A stretch of 64,000 nt of DNA from JAAURB01 sp049647265 (GTDB lineage Bacteria > Cyanobacteriota > Cyanobacteriia > Cyanobacteriales > Microcoleaceae), in contig JBARXJ010000017.1 in NCBI GenBank assembly GCA_049647265.1, forward strand, positions 156,963-220,962. Reading direction: 5' to 3'. The translations under genes and the position numbers were made by a program. The notes under the pieces are model-generated. The model had not been told where the DNA came from. It did no database searches and saw nothing but the letters and a program-made list of their open reading frames with translations. Shown one piece after another: positions 52,640-61,964 of the stretch; the stretch's first letter is position 1; each line of letters starts with the position of its first letter.

Positions 52640-53377
52640 CTAATCCACGTAATCAAACAACAAATTATTAATATAATAATCTGCCCATTCTTCCCCAAAG
52701 GCTTTTTCTAATACTCGCCGGGTTTTATCATTACGTTGTTGTTGTGTACAATAATACCGTTGCGCGGCTTTAATCTGTATTTCTGCTTCGCTTGAAACCG
52801 GAGTTTGACGACTCGCATATTCACAATGAATGGTTAAATACGCCTCGACGGTGTTTAAAAATTGGTCTTCTTCTTCTGCATTACCCGGACGAATAAATAA
52901 ACAAAACTCAGAAAAAATATCTCCCCAAGTGGGTGTTTCTCGCGGTTGAGAAAAGGGGTAGGCGGGTAAAGATTGTAACTGAGTGGTATAGGTGGGTGGT
53001 AATGTTTTATCTAAACTCAGGGGAGATAAATCTACTACCGCCGCGCTAATTTGACCCCGTCCGCCGACGATATCTGTACCAAACATCGGTAAAGCATAAT
53101 TACTGCGCGGAAACATCACACAATGAAGAATATCTAAACTTTTACCAACCTTCGCCAATTCTAGATGCATTTTACGAAATTGTTGGCTTTGATAGCATTT
53201 ATTTTCAATGGTGAGTTTTTCCCCTTCTAAGCGTCCTTTGATATATCCTAAGTCTTCCGGCAACTGGTAGGGTTCAATCTCCAAGTAACGATGCCAGACA
53301 TCCTCAATACAATTTGCCAGACGATGAATGAGTGGGTGTTGTTGTTGACGCAAGGAAGCAGTTGTGAGTTCTATCAT
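52640..53377 (-). CDS. pcyA: phycocyanobilin:ferredoxin oxidoreductase
   Basis: 245 aa. The active-site stretch has LHCVMFPRSNYALPMFGTDIVG with His85 and Asp102, the equivalents of the catalytic pair in Synechocystis PcyA. WHRYLEIEPYQLPEDLGYI and LEKAFGEEWADYYINNLLF complete the family pattern. The enzyme reduces biliverdin in four electron steps to phycocyanobilin, the light-harvesting chromophore of phycobilisomes. Identification is certain. Confidence 0.97.
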   Translation of the reverse strand: MIELTTASLRQQQHPLIHRLANCIEDVWHRYLEIEPYQLPEDLGYIKGRLEGEKLTIENKCYQSQQFRKMHLELAKVGKSLDILHCVMFPRSNYALPMFGTDIVGGRGQISAAVVDLSPLSLDKTLPPTYTTQLQSLPAYPFSQPRETPTWGDIFSEFCLFIRPGNAEEEDQFLNTVEAYLTIHCEYASRQTPVSSEAEIQIKAAQRYYCTQQQRNDKTRRVLEKAFGEEWADYYINNLLFDYVD

Positions 53378-53576
53378 AAGGAGATTAAACTGATGAGAGG
53401 GATCTCAACCGAGTCATTGATTTAATGAGTCGAGATCTCTGTACGTTCTTAGATCTAGAATATCAGTTTCGAGCAGCGGGTAACATTCCGACCTGGACGA
53501 ATGTTATTTAAATTAACCGATTGAGAGCTTAATCTATGATAATAAATCCATTACCAATATTACGGGGTCAATTGAT

Positions 53577-53747
53577 ATGTTTGGTTTAGGATTGCCAGAA
53601 GTCGGGGTTATTCTTGTAATAGCTGTTTTAATTTTCGGGCCGAAAAAAGTTCCAGAACTGGGTAAGTCCCTCGGTCAAACCCTGCGCGGCTTTAAGGATG
53701 AAATGGCAAAAACCACCGCTGAGGAAGATTCAGAGGTCAAGGAATAA
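53577..53747 (+). CDS. tatA: Sec-independent translocase subunit TatA
   Basis: 56 aa, too short for standard gene lists. MFGLGLPEVGVILVIAVLIFG is the membrane helix, followed by PKKVPELGKSLGQTLRGFKDE, the amphipathic helix, and an acidic tail. All TatA/E landmarks are present (the FG-PKK turn). With TatC (24232) it forms the twin-arginine export pore. The gene sits between pcyA and cphA. Confidence 0.93.
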   Translation: MFGLGLPEVGVILVIAVLIFGPKKVPELGKSLGQTLRGFKDEMAKTTAEEDSEVKE

Positions 53748-53834
53748 CACTCAATTGAAAGAAAATCGAGTCATTCGTTATTGTTATTCATGATAAACAA
53801 CAAACGACGAATGACTAAGCCTTGCAACGCTTGC

Positions 53835-56540
53835 TTAAACCTGCGACGGTTTTAGACTATCTTGAGTTGAACTGGACTGATTTTCATTCTGCTGAGAGGC
53901 ATCCTCGTTGATGGGGTTACGGCTTTTAATTAACTCAATGGCCCGAGTCACACTTTCAGGTAAAATCACCACTAAACTGCCTGTTGGGGCTTGATCTAAA
54001 GCAGTGTTAATGGCTTTAGTTTCGTCTAGAATGGTTTCATGGCGAACTTTGGCATCGGGAACTCGTCCAATGATTTGTTCCACTCCTTGACGAATGAGAT
54101 CGGCCGCATCTCCCCGAGGACGACCGCGAGTATCGTCATCTTCCTTGATTACAATCTCATCAAACATTTCCGCCGCTAAACGACCTAAGGTGACAAAATC
54201 TTCATCGCGGCGATCGCCAGGGCCACCCACTACACCGATTTTTGTGCCATCCCAGTTATTCACAAATCCGCCCAAAGCCTCATAACTCGCCGGGTTATGG
54301 GCATAATCAATTAAAGCGTGATACTCCCCTAAGTTAAACAAATTCATCCGTCCGGGGGTTTGTTCGGCTGAGGCAACAAACGTGGCTAACCCAGCTTGAA
54401 TTAACTCAATTTTCACTCCTTGAGAGAAGGCTGCCAAACACGCCGCTAAACAGTTGGCGATCATAAATGGCGCTTTACCTGCCAGGGTTAACGGCACATT
54501 CACCGCTTGTTCGACCCGTAATGTCCAATCTCCTTTGAGAATCGAAATATAACCATTTTCATACACCGCTGCCAGTCCTCCAGCTTCGGTGTGGCGTTGA
54601 ATAATTTCACTCTCTGGGTTCATGGAAAAATAGGCCACCTGGGCTTTGACCCGTTCTGCCATTTCCACCACTAACGGATCGTCTGCATTCAATACTGCAT
54701 ATCCACTCGGCATCACAGTTTCGGCTAAAACCCCCTTCACTTTTGCCATTTGTTCAACCGTATCAATATCCCCAATGCCTAAATGATCGGCGGCAACGTT
54801 TAAGACCATCCCAACATCACAGGAATCAAACCCTAACCCAGACCGCAGTATTCCGCCACGGGCAGCCTCTAATACAGCGATTTCTACCATCGGGTCACAT
54901 AGGATCACTTGGGCGCTTTGAGGGCCCGTATTATCCCCCGGTTCAACTAAATAATCCCCGATATAAGTCCCATCTGTGGTGGTATAACCGACCGCAAGTC
55001 CTGTTTGCTTCATAATATGTGCCAGCAAGCGGGTGGTTGTGGTTTTACCGTTGGTTCCAGTTACGGCTAAAATCGGGATACGACTGGGACTACTGTTGGG
55101 ATACAACATATCCAATACCGCCCCTGCTACATTGCGGGCCAGTCCTTCACTGGGAGACACGTGCATCCGGAAACCCGGCGCTGCATTAACTTCTACAATC
55201 ACCCCCTCTACGTCTCGTAACGGCTGGGAAATATCAGGGGTAATCACATCAATGCCAGCTACATCTAAGCCAATAATCTTAGCAATTCGGGCAAATAGCC
55301 ATAAATTTTCGGGGTGAACCATATCCGTGCGATCAATCGCAATTCCCCCTGTGCTAATATTGGCGGTGGCCCGTAGATAACAGCGTTTTCCGTCGGGTAA
55401 GACAGAATCCAAGGTGCAGTCTTGTTCGTCCATTAATGACAGGACATTTTCATCGACTTCGATCCGGGTCAGCACATTATCATGACCGTCTCCTCGGCGA
55501 GGATCGCGGTTAGTCTGATCGATTAGTTGATCGATTGTAGAACGTCCATCTCCGGTAACATGAGCCGGAATTCGTTCTGCTACTGCTACGACTTTTCCAT
55601 TTACCACCAACACGCGGTAATCATTGCCTTTATAGAAGCGTTCGACAATGACGCTATTGGTTTTAGAAGCAGCGGTGGCTTTATCGTAGGCTTTCTCTGC
55701 GGTTTCTTGCTTAGTGATATCTAAGGTAATGCCACGGCCATGGTTACCATCTAAGGGTTTCATGGCAATGGGATATCCGCCCACATATTCAATGGCATCT
55801 TCGAGTTCATCAAAGTAGCGAATCACTGTTCCCACTGGAACTGGAACCCCTGCATTGCGGAGAATGGTTTTAGTGCCTTCTTTGTCGCAAGCTAACTCTA
55901 CCCCTAAAATACTGCTGTTGTTGGTTAGAGTGGCTTGGATTCTGCGCTGATTCACCCCATAACCAAATTGAATCACATAACGAACATTTAATTCCGTCCA
56001 AGGAATCCCACGGGCTTCGGCTTCTTTAACAATGGCTTCTGTACTCGGGCCAAGGGAAGATTGGATTTTGAGTTCCTTGAGATCTTCGATATCTTGTTGG
56101 AGTTCTTCTTGGGAATAAGTGCCAGTATCAACAATACTACGGCAGAGTCGAACCGCTGCTCGACCCGCGTAGCGCCCAGCCATTTCTTTTTCATACTCAA
56201 ACACCACTTGGAAAATTCCAGAGCTGGCTGTTTCTCGGGTTCGACCAAAACCGGTCGGCATTCCTGCTAAAGTCTGTAGTTCTAGAGCAACGTGTTCTAC
56301 CACATGACCCATGAGTGTCCCCCGTTCCACTCGCTCTAAAAATCCCCCTCGTACTCCAGGAGAACAGTGATGTTCTACTAAACTGGGAAGCACATTAACT
56401 AAGCCGTCGTAAAAGCCTTGAATTTCGGAGGTATACCGTTCAGTTAAATCCTCGAGATCAAGCCGCATCACAATGCACTGCTTGTGTTTAATACTCCAAT
56501 AGTTAGGACCCCGTAATGTTAAAACTTTAAGAATTTTCAT
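53835..56540 (-). CDS. cphA: cyanophycin synthetase
   Basis: 901 aa. MKILKVLTLRGPNYWS is the typical start. An ATP-grasp domain occupies about 160-480 (DGNHGRGITLDITKQETAEKAY), and a Mur-ligase domain from about 490 has the P loop AVTGTNGKTTTTRLLAH. The enzyme builds the Asp-Arg storage polymer cyanophycin by adding aspartate and then arginine. C-terminal residues after about 880 are a polar tail. It follows cphB (226 bp gap) on the same strand. Identification is certain. Confidence 0.97.
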   Translation of the reverse strand: MKILKVLTLRGPNYWSIKHKQCIVMRLDLEDLTERYTSEIQGFYDGLVNVLPSLVEHHCSPGVRGGFLERVERGTLMGHVVEHVALELQTLAGMPTGFGRTRETASSGIFQVVFEYEKEMAGRYAGRAAVRLCRSIVDTGTYSQEELQQDIEDLKELKIQSSLGPSTEAIVKEAEARGIPWTELNVRYVIQFGYGVNQRRIQATLTNNSSILGVELACDKEGTKTILRNAGVPVPVGTVIRYFDELEDAIEYVGGYPIAMKPLDGNHGRGITLDITKQETAEKAYDKATAASKTNSVIVERFYKGNDYRVLVVNGKVVAVAERIPAHVTGDGRSTIDQLIDQTNRDPRRGDGHDNVLTRIEVDENVLSLMDEQDCTLDSVLPDGKRCYLRATANISTGGIAIDRTDMVHPENLWLFARIAKIIGLDVAGIDVITPDISQPLRDVEGVIVEVNAAPGFRMHVSPSEGLARNVAGAVLDMLYPNSSPSRIPILAVTGTNGKTTTTRLLAHIMKQTGLAVGYTTTDGTYIGDYLVEPGDNTGPQSAQVILCDPMVEIAVLEAARGGILRSGLGFDSCDVGMVLNVAADHLGIGDIDTVEQMAKVKGVLAETVMPSGYAVLNADDPLVVEMAERVKAQVAYFSMNPESEIIQRHTEAGGLAAVYENGYISILKGDWTLRVEQAVNVPLTLAGKAPFMIANCLAACLAAFSQGVKIELIQAGLATFVASAEQTPGRMNLFNLGEYHALIDYAHNPASYEALGGFVNNWDGTKIGVVGGPGDRRDEDFVTLGRLAAEMFDEIVIKEDDDTRGRPRGDAADLIRQGVEQIIGRVPDAKVRHETILDETKAINTALDQAPTGSLVVILPESVTRAIELIKSRNPINEDASQQNENQSSSTQDSLKPSQV

Positions 56541-56620
56541 ATTTTCGTGCTTGTGGGTGATGCCGGAATTTTATAGTGCGATCGCTTACTTTATCTAATT
56601 TCAACCTTACAATCCATCTA

Positions 56621-56641
56621 AACTGTTCCCGGTGAACAGTT
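56621..56641. promoter_or_regulatory. palindrome between cphB and cphA
   Basis: AACTGTTC (56621-56628) pairs with GAACAGTT (56634-56641) around a 5-base loop, about 80 bp upstream of cphA. It may be an operator, an attenuator or the 3' hairpin of cphB; no T-run on either side decides. Confidence 0.45.
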
Positions 56642-56765
56642 TTCTGATAAAAAATGGGGGATGACAAAAATTGATCCTATGCTCGTTAAATGACAACTCG
56701 ATCGATCGCAGATATTAACCTTGCCTTGCCATTCCCCTCATTCTCATGAGATTAAAATTCAACTA

Positions 56766-57620
56766 TTATAATCCCGGTGTTGGAATTAATAGCTGAGTCT
56801 GTATATTATACTGATCGCCGTGGGTAAGAATATGAACCCTTAAATTAAATACACTCAATGGATCAGTCGCACCTGCTTGATTGAGATTGGTATGGGTCAT
56901 TTCCCGAGCGTCCACAATGGTAACCGCGCCTTTACCAACGACTTTAAGCCGATCGACACCTTCAAATAACGCACAAGTATCTTCGTCAATGCCGACCCCC
57001 ACTCTATCAGGATAAGCAGCAACGGCACTGATTAAACGAGCTAAACGATTACGATTATAAAAGTGCTGATCGACGATTAACTCGGGTAAAATCCCAAATC
57101 CAGTGCCCATATCCACTAGAGCACGGTTGGGTGCTTCTCCGCTACCGCCGCCGACAATCATTTGATGACTCATGACCGCTGCCCCTGCACTGGTTCCAGC
57201 TAAGGCAATTTTGCCCGTGTGAGCCGCAGCCCGAATTTTATCCATCAATGGGGTATCGGCGAGTAAACTGTAGAGTCGGAGTTGATCCCCACCGGTCATG
57301 AATACCCCGGTGCAAGTCTCCAGGTAGTTGTGCCAGTCGGGTTCCTCACAATGATGTCGTTCTCGGATATCGAAGACTTTAATCTCTTTGGCTCCCATAT
57401 CCTGAAAGATCTTTTGGTAGCGTTCGCCTTGTAAAGCGGGTTCTCTTGAAGCTGAAGGAATAATTGCTAGTTGAGCGTCGGCTCCTCCAGCACGATTATA
57501 GAAGGTTTGTAGAATCTCACGTCCATGAACTTTATCTTCAGCTCCGCCAATTACAAGAATAGACGTTTGAATTTTCTTAGGGATCATCTGTTCAAGGGAT
57601 TGAGAGGTCAATTGCTGCAT
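56766..57620 (-). CDS. cphB: cyanophycinase
   Basis: 284 aa from the ATG at 57620 (a TTG at 57626 adds two residues). The S51 serine-peptidase features are clear: GGAEDKVHGREIL, IPSASREPALQGERY, the nucleophile in LAGTSAGAAVMSH, and GIDEDTCALFEG. The enzyme cuts cyanophycin into beta-Asp-Arg dipeptides. The pair cphB-cphA is common in cyanobacteria. Confidence 0.96.
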   Translation of the reverse strand: MQQLTSQSLEQMIPKKIQTSILVIGGAEDKVHGREILQTFYNRAGGADAQLAIIPSASREPALQGERYQKIFQDMGAKEIKVFDIRERHHCEEPDWHNYLETCTGVFMTGGDQLRLYSLLADTPLMDKIRAAAHTGKIALAGTSAGAAVMSHQMIVGGGSGEAPNRALVDMGTGFGILPELIVDQHFYNRNRLARLISAVAAYPDRVGVGIDEDTCALFEGVDRLKVVGKGAVTIVDAREMTHTNLNQAGATDPLSVFNLRVHILTHGDQYNIQTQLLIPTPGL

Positions 57621-58404
57621 AATCAATCTTTATCGGGTGAGCATGGGTACAATTTAGGGATGTTATCCCTGACATCAAAACGGACTCAGCCAACCGATTA
57701 GACTCAGAATTTAACGGCTATGATTATCTCCGTTATTTCAAGCTAAATCATCCAGTTGAACCAGCAAAGATATCCATTGAGTTAAGCTGAAACTCAAGTA
57801 CACCTTTTGAGTTGATTCATTCCTATTTGCATCTGTGATCTGCAATCGCAGTTTTATCATAGGTTGAACTGGATCTTGTCTGTGTCGCGGTTGATTGGGT
57901 TCTTCTGATAGTAAGATGTTTGTTGTTACCAGTTTAGTTGAAAATATTCCTCAAATTGTCTTAGATGAGCAGTTGATTCAGTCAATTAAATCTCATGAAT
58001 CCAACACAATCGAGCCAGACGATATTTGTTGAGTACGGATTGAACCCATAAATCTAAGATGCTCAACGAATACTTTGAGTCAATAGTCTTCTGTTAAAGA
58101 TTGTTGTCTAGCCTCAACTCAGGCGCGACTCGTGCGATACTTGCTGTGGCATAGGCTACGCCACCGCAACAGTTGGAGAAATTGACTGGATTGTTATACA
58201 ACAAGCCTATAGTCTGCTCAATCAAAGTTAAGGAACATTCTCTGTTCATTCTTTTCTTACAGTTAAAAATAAATGGTCTAGGTTAATGTCTTACAGGCAT
58301 TTTAGTATATGTCGATACAAATTTAAGCTTTTTTTTAGGTTAATTCATCATCATATATCATAAAGTACCACTAAGTCTGTTCTTTCTAATACTCTCCTCG
58401 ATCT
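57621..58404. other. long non-coding region between cphB and trmD
   Basis: It contains TTGAGTT/AACTCAA (57777-57797), a weak 38-codon frame at 57916-58032 (MFVVTSLVENIPQIVLDEQL) of uncertain reality, and a cyanobacterial GTGGCATAG-type palindrome at 58146-58164. Apart from these I see nothing. It likely carries the cphB and trmD promoters. Confidence 0.5.
58146..58164. repeat. dispersed palindromic repeat GTGGCATAG-G-CTACGCCAC
   Basis: Arms GTGGC-TAG and CTA-GCCAC pair with one mismatch. The wider block TTGCTGTGGCATAGGC resembles the GCGTAGGCATAGCC family of dispersed repeats in cyanobacteria, also seen in degenerate form at 9885. Confidence 0.45.
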
Positions 58405-59094
58405 GTGAGATTTGATATTATCACTTTATTTCCCGACTTTTTCATCAGTCCCCTCAGTTCCGGACTTTTGGGCAAAGCGTTAGCCAATCAGATTGCTGAA
58501 GTATATTGTACCAATCCAAGAGACTTTGCCACCGACAAACATCGGCGAGTGGATGATGAACCCTATGGCGGTGGGGTCGGGATGGTTCTCAAACCTGAAC
58601 CGATTTTTGCCGCCGTTGAGTCTGTGCCTCAGCTTCCCCGGCGAGAAGTTATTCTTCTGACTCCTCAAGGAGAACGGATGCATCAAGGGTTGTTTCGAGA
58701 ACTTGCCACCGAGTTTGACCAACTGATTTTAATTTGTGGTCATTATGAAGGGGTTGATGAACGAGTCATGCACCTGGTCACCCGAGAAGTTTCTTTGGGG
58801 GATTTTGTTCTAACCGCCGGGGAAATTCCAGCTTTAGCCTTAATTAATGGTGTGATTCGCTTACGTCCTGGAACGGTCGGTAAAGCAGAATCCCTGAAGG
58901 CAGAAAGTTTTGAAGAAAACTTACTCGATTATCCTCACTATACCCGACCGGCTGAATTTCGCGGGTTAAAAGTTCCTGATGTCCTATTATCGGGTAATCA
59001 TGGCGCGATTGCCGAATGGCGGACTCAACAACAGTTACAACGCACCCAGCAACGTCGTCCGGATTTATTAGAATCTCAGGAAGATAATGGGTAA
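58405..59094 (+). CDS. trmD: tRNA (guanine-N1)-methyltransferase
   Basis: 229 aa, GTG start. FDIITLFPDFFISPLSSGLLG, DEPYGGGVGMVLKPEPIF, LICGHYEGVDERV, the knot motif YSLGDFVLTAGEIPAL-like (here VSLGDFVLTAGE) and PHYTRPAEFRGLKVP are all in place. TrmD methylates G37 of tRNAs with S-adenosylmethionine to keep the reading frame. Length is normal. The gene is not in a ribosomal-protein operon here. Confidence 0.96.
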   Translation: MRFDIITLFPDFFISPLSSGLLGKALANQIAEVYCTNPRDFATDKHRRVDDEPYGGGVGMVLKPEPIFAAVESVPQLPRREVILLTPQGERMHQGLFRELATEFDQLILICGHYEGVDERVMHLVTREVSLGDFVLTAGEIPALALINGVIRLRPGTVGKAESLKAESFEENLLDYPHYTRPAEFRGLKVPDVLLSGNHGAIAEWRTQQQLQRTQQRRPDLLESQEDNG

Positions 59095-59230
59095 GAGCAA
59101 TACTTAAAAAAAGCGCCCTTTAGGCGTTCCTTACAGCCGAGGCTTTGCCCTCTTGACCCTTGACTGGGTTTTAAAAGCGTACAATGGGATTGCTGTATTG
59201 GTGTTATCCAACAGACAAGTAATTGGTAAC

Positions 59231-59280
59231 GGTCATAGCCGGGAGAGTTGAGGACGTTCATAGCCGGGAGTATTGAGAGC
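59231..59280. repeat. tandem 25-bp repeat (CATAGCCGGGAG type), two copies
   Basis: Units 59231-59255 and 59256-59280 share TCATAGCCGGGAG and then TTGAG. A third copy occurs at 62282-62301. Together they flank the two RTX genes. Confidence 0.6.
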
Positions 59281-59323
59281 GGTTTTAATTAAGTTTAGGA
59301 AAGAGTTTAATAGAAAAATAAAA

Positions 59324-59342
59324 CCCCAGTAAATTACCAGGG
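59324..59342 (-). terminator. rho-independent terminator of the RTX gene
   Basis: On the minus strand CCCTGGTA pairs with TACTGGGG (8 pairs including G-U) with a 3-base loop, followed by TTTTATTTTT. It sits about 60 bp after the stop of the 456-aa gene. Confidence 0.7.
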
Positions 59343-59404
59343 TTGTCTATAAATTGCATGGTTAATTTTCATTCTTAGTATGATTTCAGAAGCCTCTATT
59401 GTAA

Positions 59405-60775
59405 TTATAGAAACTCGAAATCATCTAGACCAATATCCAAATCTTCACTTAGTTGTAAGAAATCTATTTCATCTCCATTATTAAATACCCCATCTGGATC
59501 ATACGACAAGATACCTGTTTCAGCGTTATAAATTAAAGTACCTTCTTCAAATAAGATATCACTAGATGCTATCCGAATTTTGTCTTCTCCAGGAGTGAAG
59601 TCAATAATAGTATCCATCTCACCAGGAGTAATATCTTCAAATCTGAAGGTATCATCTCCCTCGCCTCCAACTAAAGAATCATTTCCTAAGCTTCCGAAGA
59701 TGAAATCATTACCTTTACCTCCTGAAACAAAATCATCACCTTCGTTACCTGAGATCAGATCATTTCCTAATCCTCCAAAAACAAAATCATCTCCTAAGTC
59801 TCCAAAGAGATAATCATTTCCTAATTCTCCAAAAACAAAATCATCTCCTAAGTCTCCAAGGATTGTGTCTTGAGCATCTCCACCACTTAAACTATCATTG
59901 CCTTTTCCAGCAAAAACTAAATCATTTCCAGCGCCTCCTGAAACAAAATCATCACCTTCATTTCCAAAAACTAAATCATTTCCCTCACCTCCCAATAAAG
60001 AATCATTACCTCCGTTTCCAAAAACTAAATCATCTCCATCTCCGAGATAAATTTCATCATCGGACAAATTTAAAAAAACTAAATCATTTTCGTTACTTGA
60101 TAAAAAATCTTCATTAATACCAAATATTATTTCATTCTCTCCATCAAAGTTAGTGTCAAATGAAAGCTCTACTCTATTAATTGAACCATCTTTATCTGAA
60201 TCAATTTCTTTAACTTCAATATCAATTTCTGCATCCCCATTAAAATCAAGTCCTGCTTTAGCCTCAGTATCAAGAATGCCATCTTCATCAGTATCTACAG
60301 ATTCAACTTCTATTACGACTCCAGATAGTTCTGTCACTAAGCCATTCTCACCATTTATTTCATCGATAAAAATTGAACTTTCAAAATTTTCTACAGTATC
60401 TGTTTCAATGTCTATTCTTATATTATTTATAGTATTTGCATCAACTATTGTATTATTTCCAAGCGTTCGTGTGGAAAATGTTCCACCTGAGTTGTCTACC
60501 CTAATCTTCAGCTTAAATGGGCCTATATAAACAGGTGGAATTAGGCTTGGCGTTGGTGTTGGTGTTGGTGTTGGTGTTGGTGTTGGTGTTGGTGTTGGAA
60601 ATAGAGGTGGAGGGTTTATAAATAGCTCTGGAGCTAGACTTGGACTAGGAATTGGAGATATCATTAGGGGTGGAAGTCCAAATGGATTTGATCCTGGAGT
60701 AGGTTCTGGAGTAGGTTCTGGAGTAGGTGGTACTGGAGGAAATGGAGGCTCACCTGGACCGAGAATAATAGACAT
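59405..60775 (-). CDS. RTX-type calcium-binding protein with Pro-Thr stalk
   Basis: 456 aa. The first 85 residues are proline-rich and include a PT dipeptide run encoded by a GTTGGT repeat (about 60552-60597). A middle region (about 90-230) holds calcium-binding-like DTDEDGILDTEA and DSDKDGSINRVE segments. Residues about 235-395 are a series of RTX nonapeptide repeats (GNDLVFGNEGDDFVSGG) that fold into a calcium-bound beta-roll. A C-terminal domain follows. No signal peptide; type I export is expected. It shares leader and trailer sequence style with the 305-aa gene at 61050. Confidence 0.87.
   Translation of the reverse strand: MSIILGPGEPPFPPVPPTPEPTPEPTPGSNPFGLPPLMISPIPSPSLAPELFINPPPLFPTPTPTPTPTPTPTPTPSLIPPVYIGPFKLKIRVDNSGGTFSTRTLGNNTIVDANTINNIRIDIETDTVENFESSIFIDEINGENGLVTELSGVVIEVESVDTDEDGILDTEAKAGLDFNGDAEIDIEVKEIDSDKDGSINRVELSFDTNFDGENEIIFGINEDFLSSNENDLVFLNLSDDEIYLGDGDDLVFGNGGNDSLLGGEGNDLVFGNEGDDFVSGGAGNDLVFAGKGNDSLSGGDAQDTILGDLGDDFVFGELGNDYLFGDLGDDFVFGGLGNDLISGNEGDDFVSGGKGNDFIFGSLGNDSLVGGEGDDTFRFEDITPGEMDTIIDFTPGEDKIRIASSDILFEEGTLIYNAETGILSYDPDGVFNNGDEIDFLQLSEDLDIGLDDFEFL
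60542..60599 (-). repeat. 6-bp microsatellite encoding Pro-Thr
   Basis: GTTGGT repeats about eight times in tandem. Each unit adds one Pro-Thr pair, so slippage would change the stalk length without a frameshift. Confidence 0.75.
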
Positions 60776-60941
60776 TAACGCACCCTATTAAAAGTAATTG
60801 ATTAACGCCGATAATTATATTGTGTGCGATATGGTGATTCAACAAGTGTTTAACAGTTTTCTTTATTTCTTAACTAATATTAATCTTATTGTTTGCATAA
60901 AGTAAAAACAGCTTAATTTATAGAAATAATTACAAAACAAA

Positions 60942-60962
60942 ATCCCAGTACATCACCGGGAT
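60942..60962 (-). terminator. rho-independent terminator of the 61050 gene
   Basis: On the minus strand ATCCCGGTG pairs with TACTGGGAT (nine pairs with two G-U) and is followed by TTTGTTTT. It resembles the terminator at 59324, so the two RTX genes share 3' flanks. Confidence 0.7.
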
Positions 60963-61049
60963 TACTTTTAAAGTATGCAGTTAATATTCAGTCCTAGTAT
61001 GATTTCATAAGTTTCTGCTGTAGTTAAGGAAAGAGACTTCAACTCTATA

Positions 61050-61964
61050 TCAAATCATTCTAAATTCACTACCATCATCATTACCAAAAGGATCTAGTAC
61101 TTCATTACCACTTTCATCCAATACTGTATCCTCTGATGGATCAAAGCCTAAAAAATTATCTGGATCTAACGGCAGGCTATCTGAACTTACTATAATAATA
61201 TCTTCCCCCCCTCCTAGTATTATCATATTATCCATTCCAGCAGAAAGAAGATTGATTGTATCATCACCAGAACCGCTAGATATTGTATTATCATTTCCCC
61301 TAATTATTAACGAGTCATCACCAGAACCAGTAGATACTGTATTACCATCACCTACAACTCCTACCGAATCATCACCAGAACCAGTAGATATTGTATTGCC
61401 ATCACCACTTATTATTAATGAATCATCACCAGAACCAGTAGATACTATATTACCATCACCTACAATGTCTATCGAATCATTACCTTGATCACCAGATACT
61501 ATATTATTATCACCACCAATTAAAAACGAATCATCACCTTTATTACCAGATACTATACCATTATCACGTATCACAATAGTGTCATCACCAGCACCGCCAA
61601 TAATTGTATCATCACCTAAACCACCATAAAGTCGATCATCACCATTACCTCCATCAAGGACATCATCACCTAAACCACCGACACCTAAATCATCACCTTC
61701 ACCCAAGGCAAGCGAATCATTACCCACACCACCGCCAACTGAATCATTGCCAGCTCCGGCAGTGACTTCGTCATCACCAGTACCTGCTAAAACAGCATCA
61801 TCACCACCAAAAGTAAAAATCAAGTCGCTACCGTCAGAACCAAGATATCCATCGTCAGAACGCCCTCTAAAATCAGCACTAATAATCTGACCCCCATCAT
61901 CAGAAGCTGTGTTATCTGCCTGGAAAAAAGGGACATCCGGATTGAGAATAATAATTGCTGACAT
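61050..61964 (-). CDS. RTX-like repeat protein
   Basis: 304 aa from MSAIIILNPDVPFFQ (ATG at 61964; a TTG at 61997 is less likely). It consists mostly of RTX nonapeptides (GGVGNDSLALGEGDD, GGAGDDTIV) then four near-identical 18-residue units (GDGNTISTGSGDDS plus four), encoded by 54-bp DNA repeats at about 61250-61480. There is no signal peptide and no catalytic domain. Probably a calcium-binding surface or matrix protein exported by a type I system. Its short start MSAIII is like the MSIIL start of the neighbour, suggesting paralogy. Confidence 0.82.
   Translation of the reverse strand: MSAIIILNPDVPFFQADNTASDDGGQIISADFRGRSDDGYLGSDGSDLIFTFGGDDAVLAGTGDDEVTAGAGNDSVGGGVGNDSLALGEGDDLGVGGLGDDVLDGGNGDDRLYGGLGDDTIIGGAGDDTIVIRDNGIVSGNKGDDSFLIGGDNNIVSGDQGNDSIDIVGDGNIVSTGSGDDSLIISGDGNTISTGSGDDSVGVVGDGNTVSTGSGDDSLIIRGNDNTISSGSGDDTINLLSAGMDNMIILGGGEDIIIVSSDSLPLDPDNFLGFDPSEDTVLDESGNEVLDPFGNDDGSEFRMI

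Larger units (their letters stand above)
59095..59404. other. intergenic region with direct repeats and a terminator
   Basis: Contains a tandem direct repeat (59231-59280) and the terminator of the following minus-strand RTX gene (59324-59342). No protein frame is seen. Confidence 0.5.

Noticed and set aside
57916..58032. 38-codon frame starting MFVVTSLVENI
   Set aside because: Reads like protein but has no ribosome site, no homologue I know and no partner; kept only as part of the region note.
60542..61500. CRISPR-like repeats in the RTX genes
   Set aside because: The repeats are in frame, encode calcium-binding units or Pro-Thr, and have no unique spacers.
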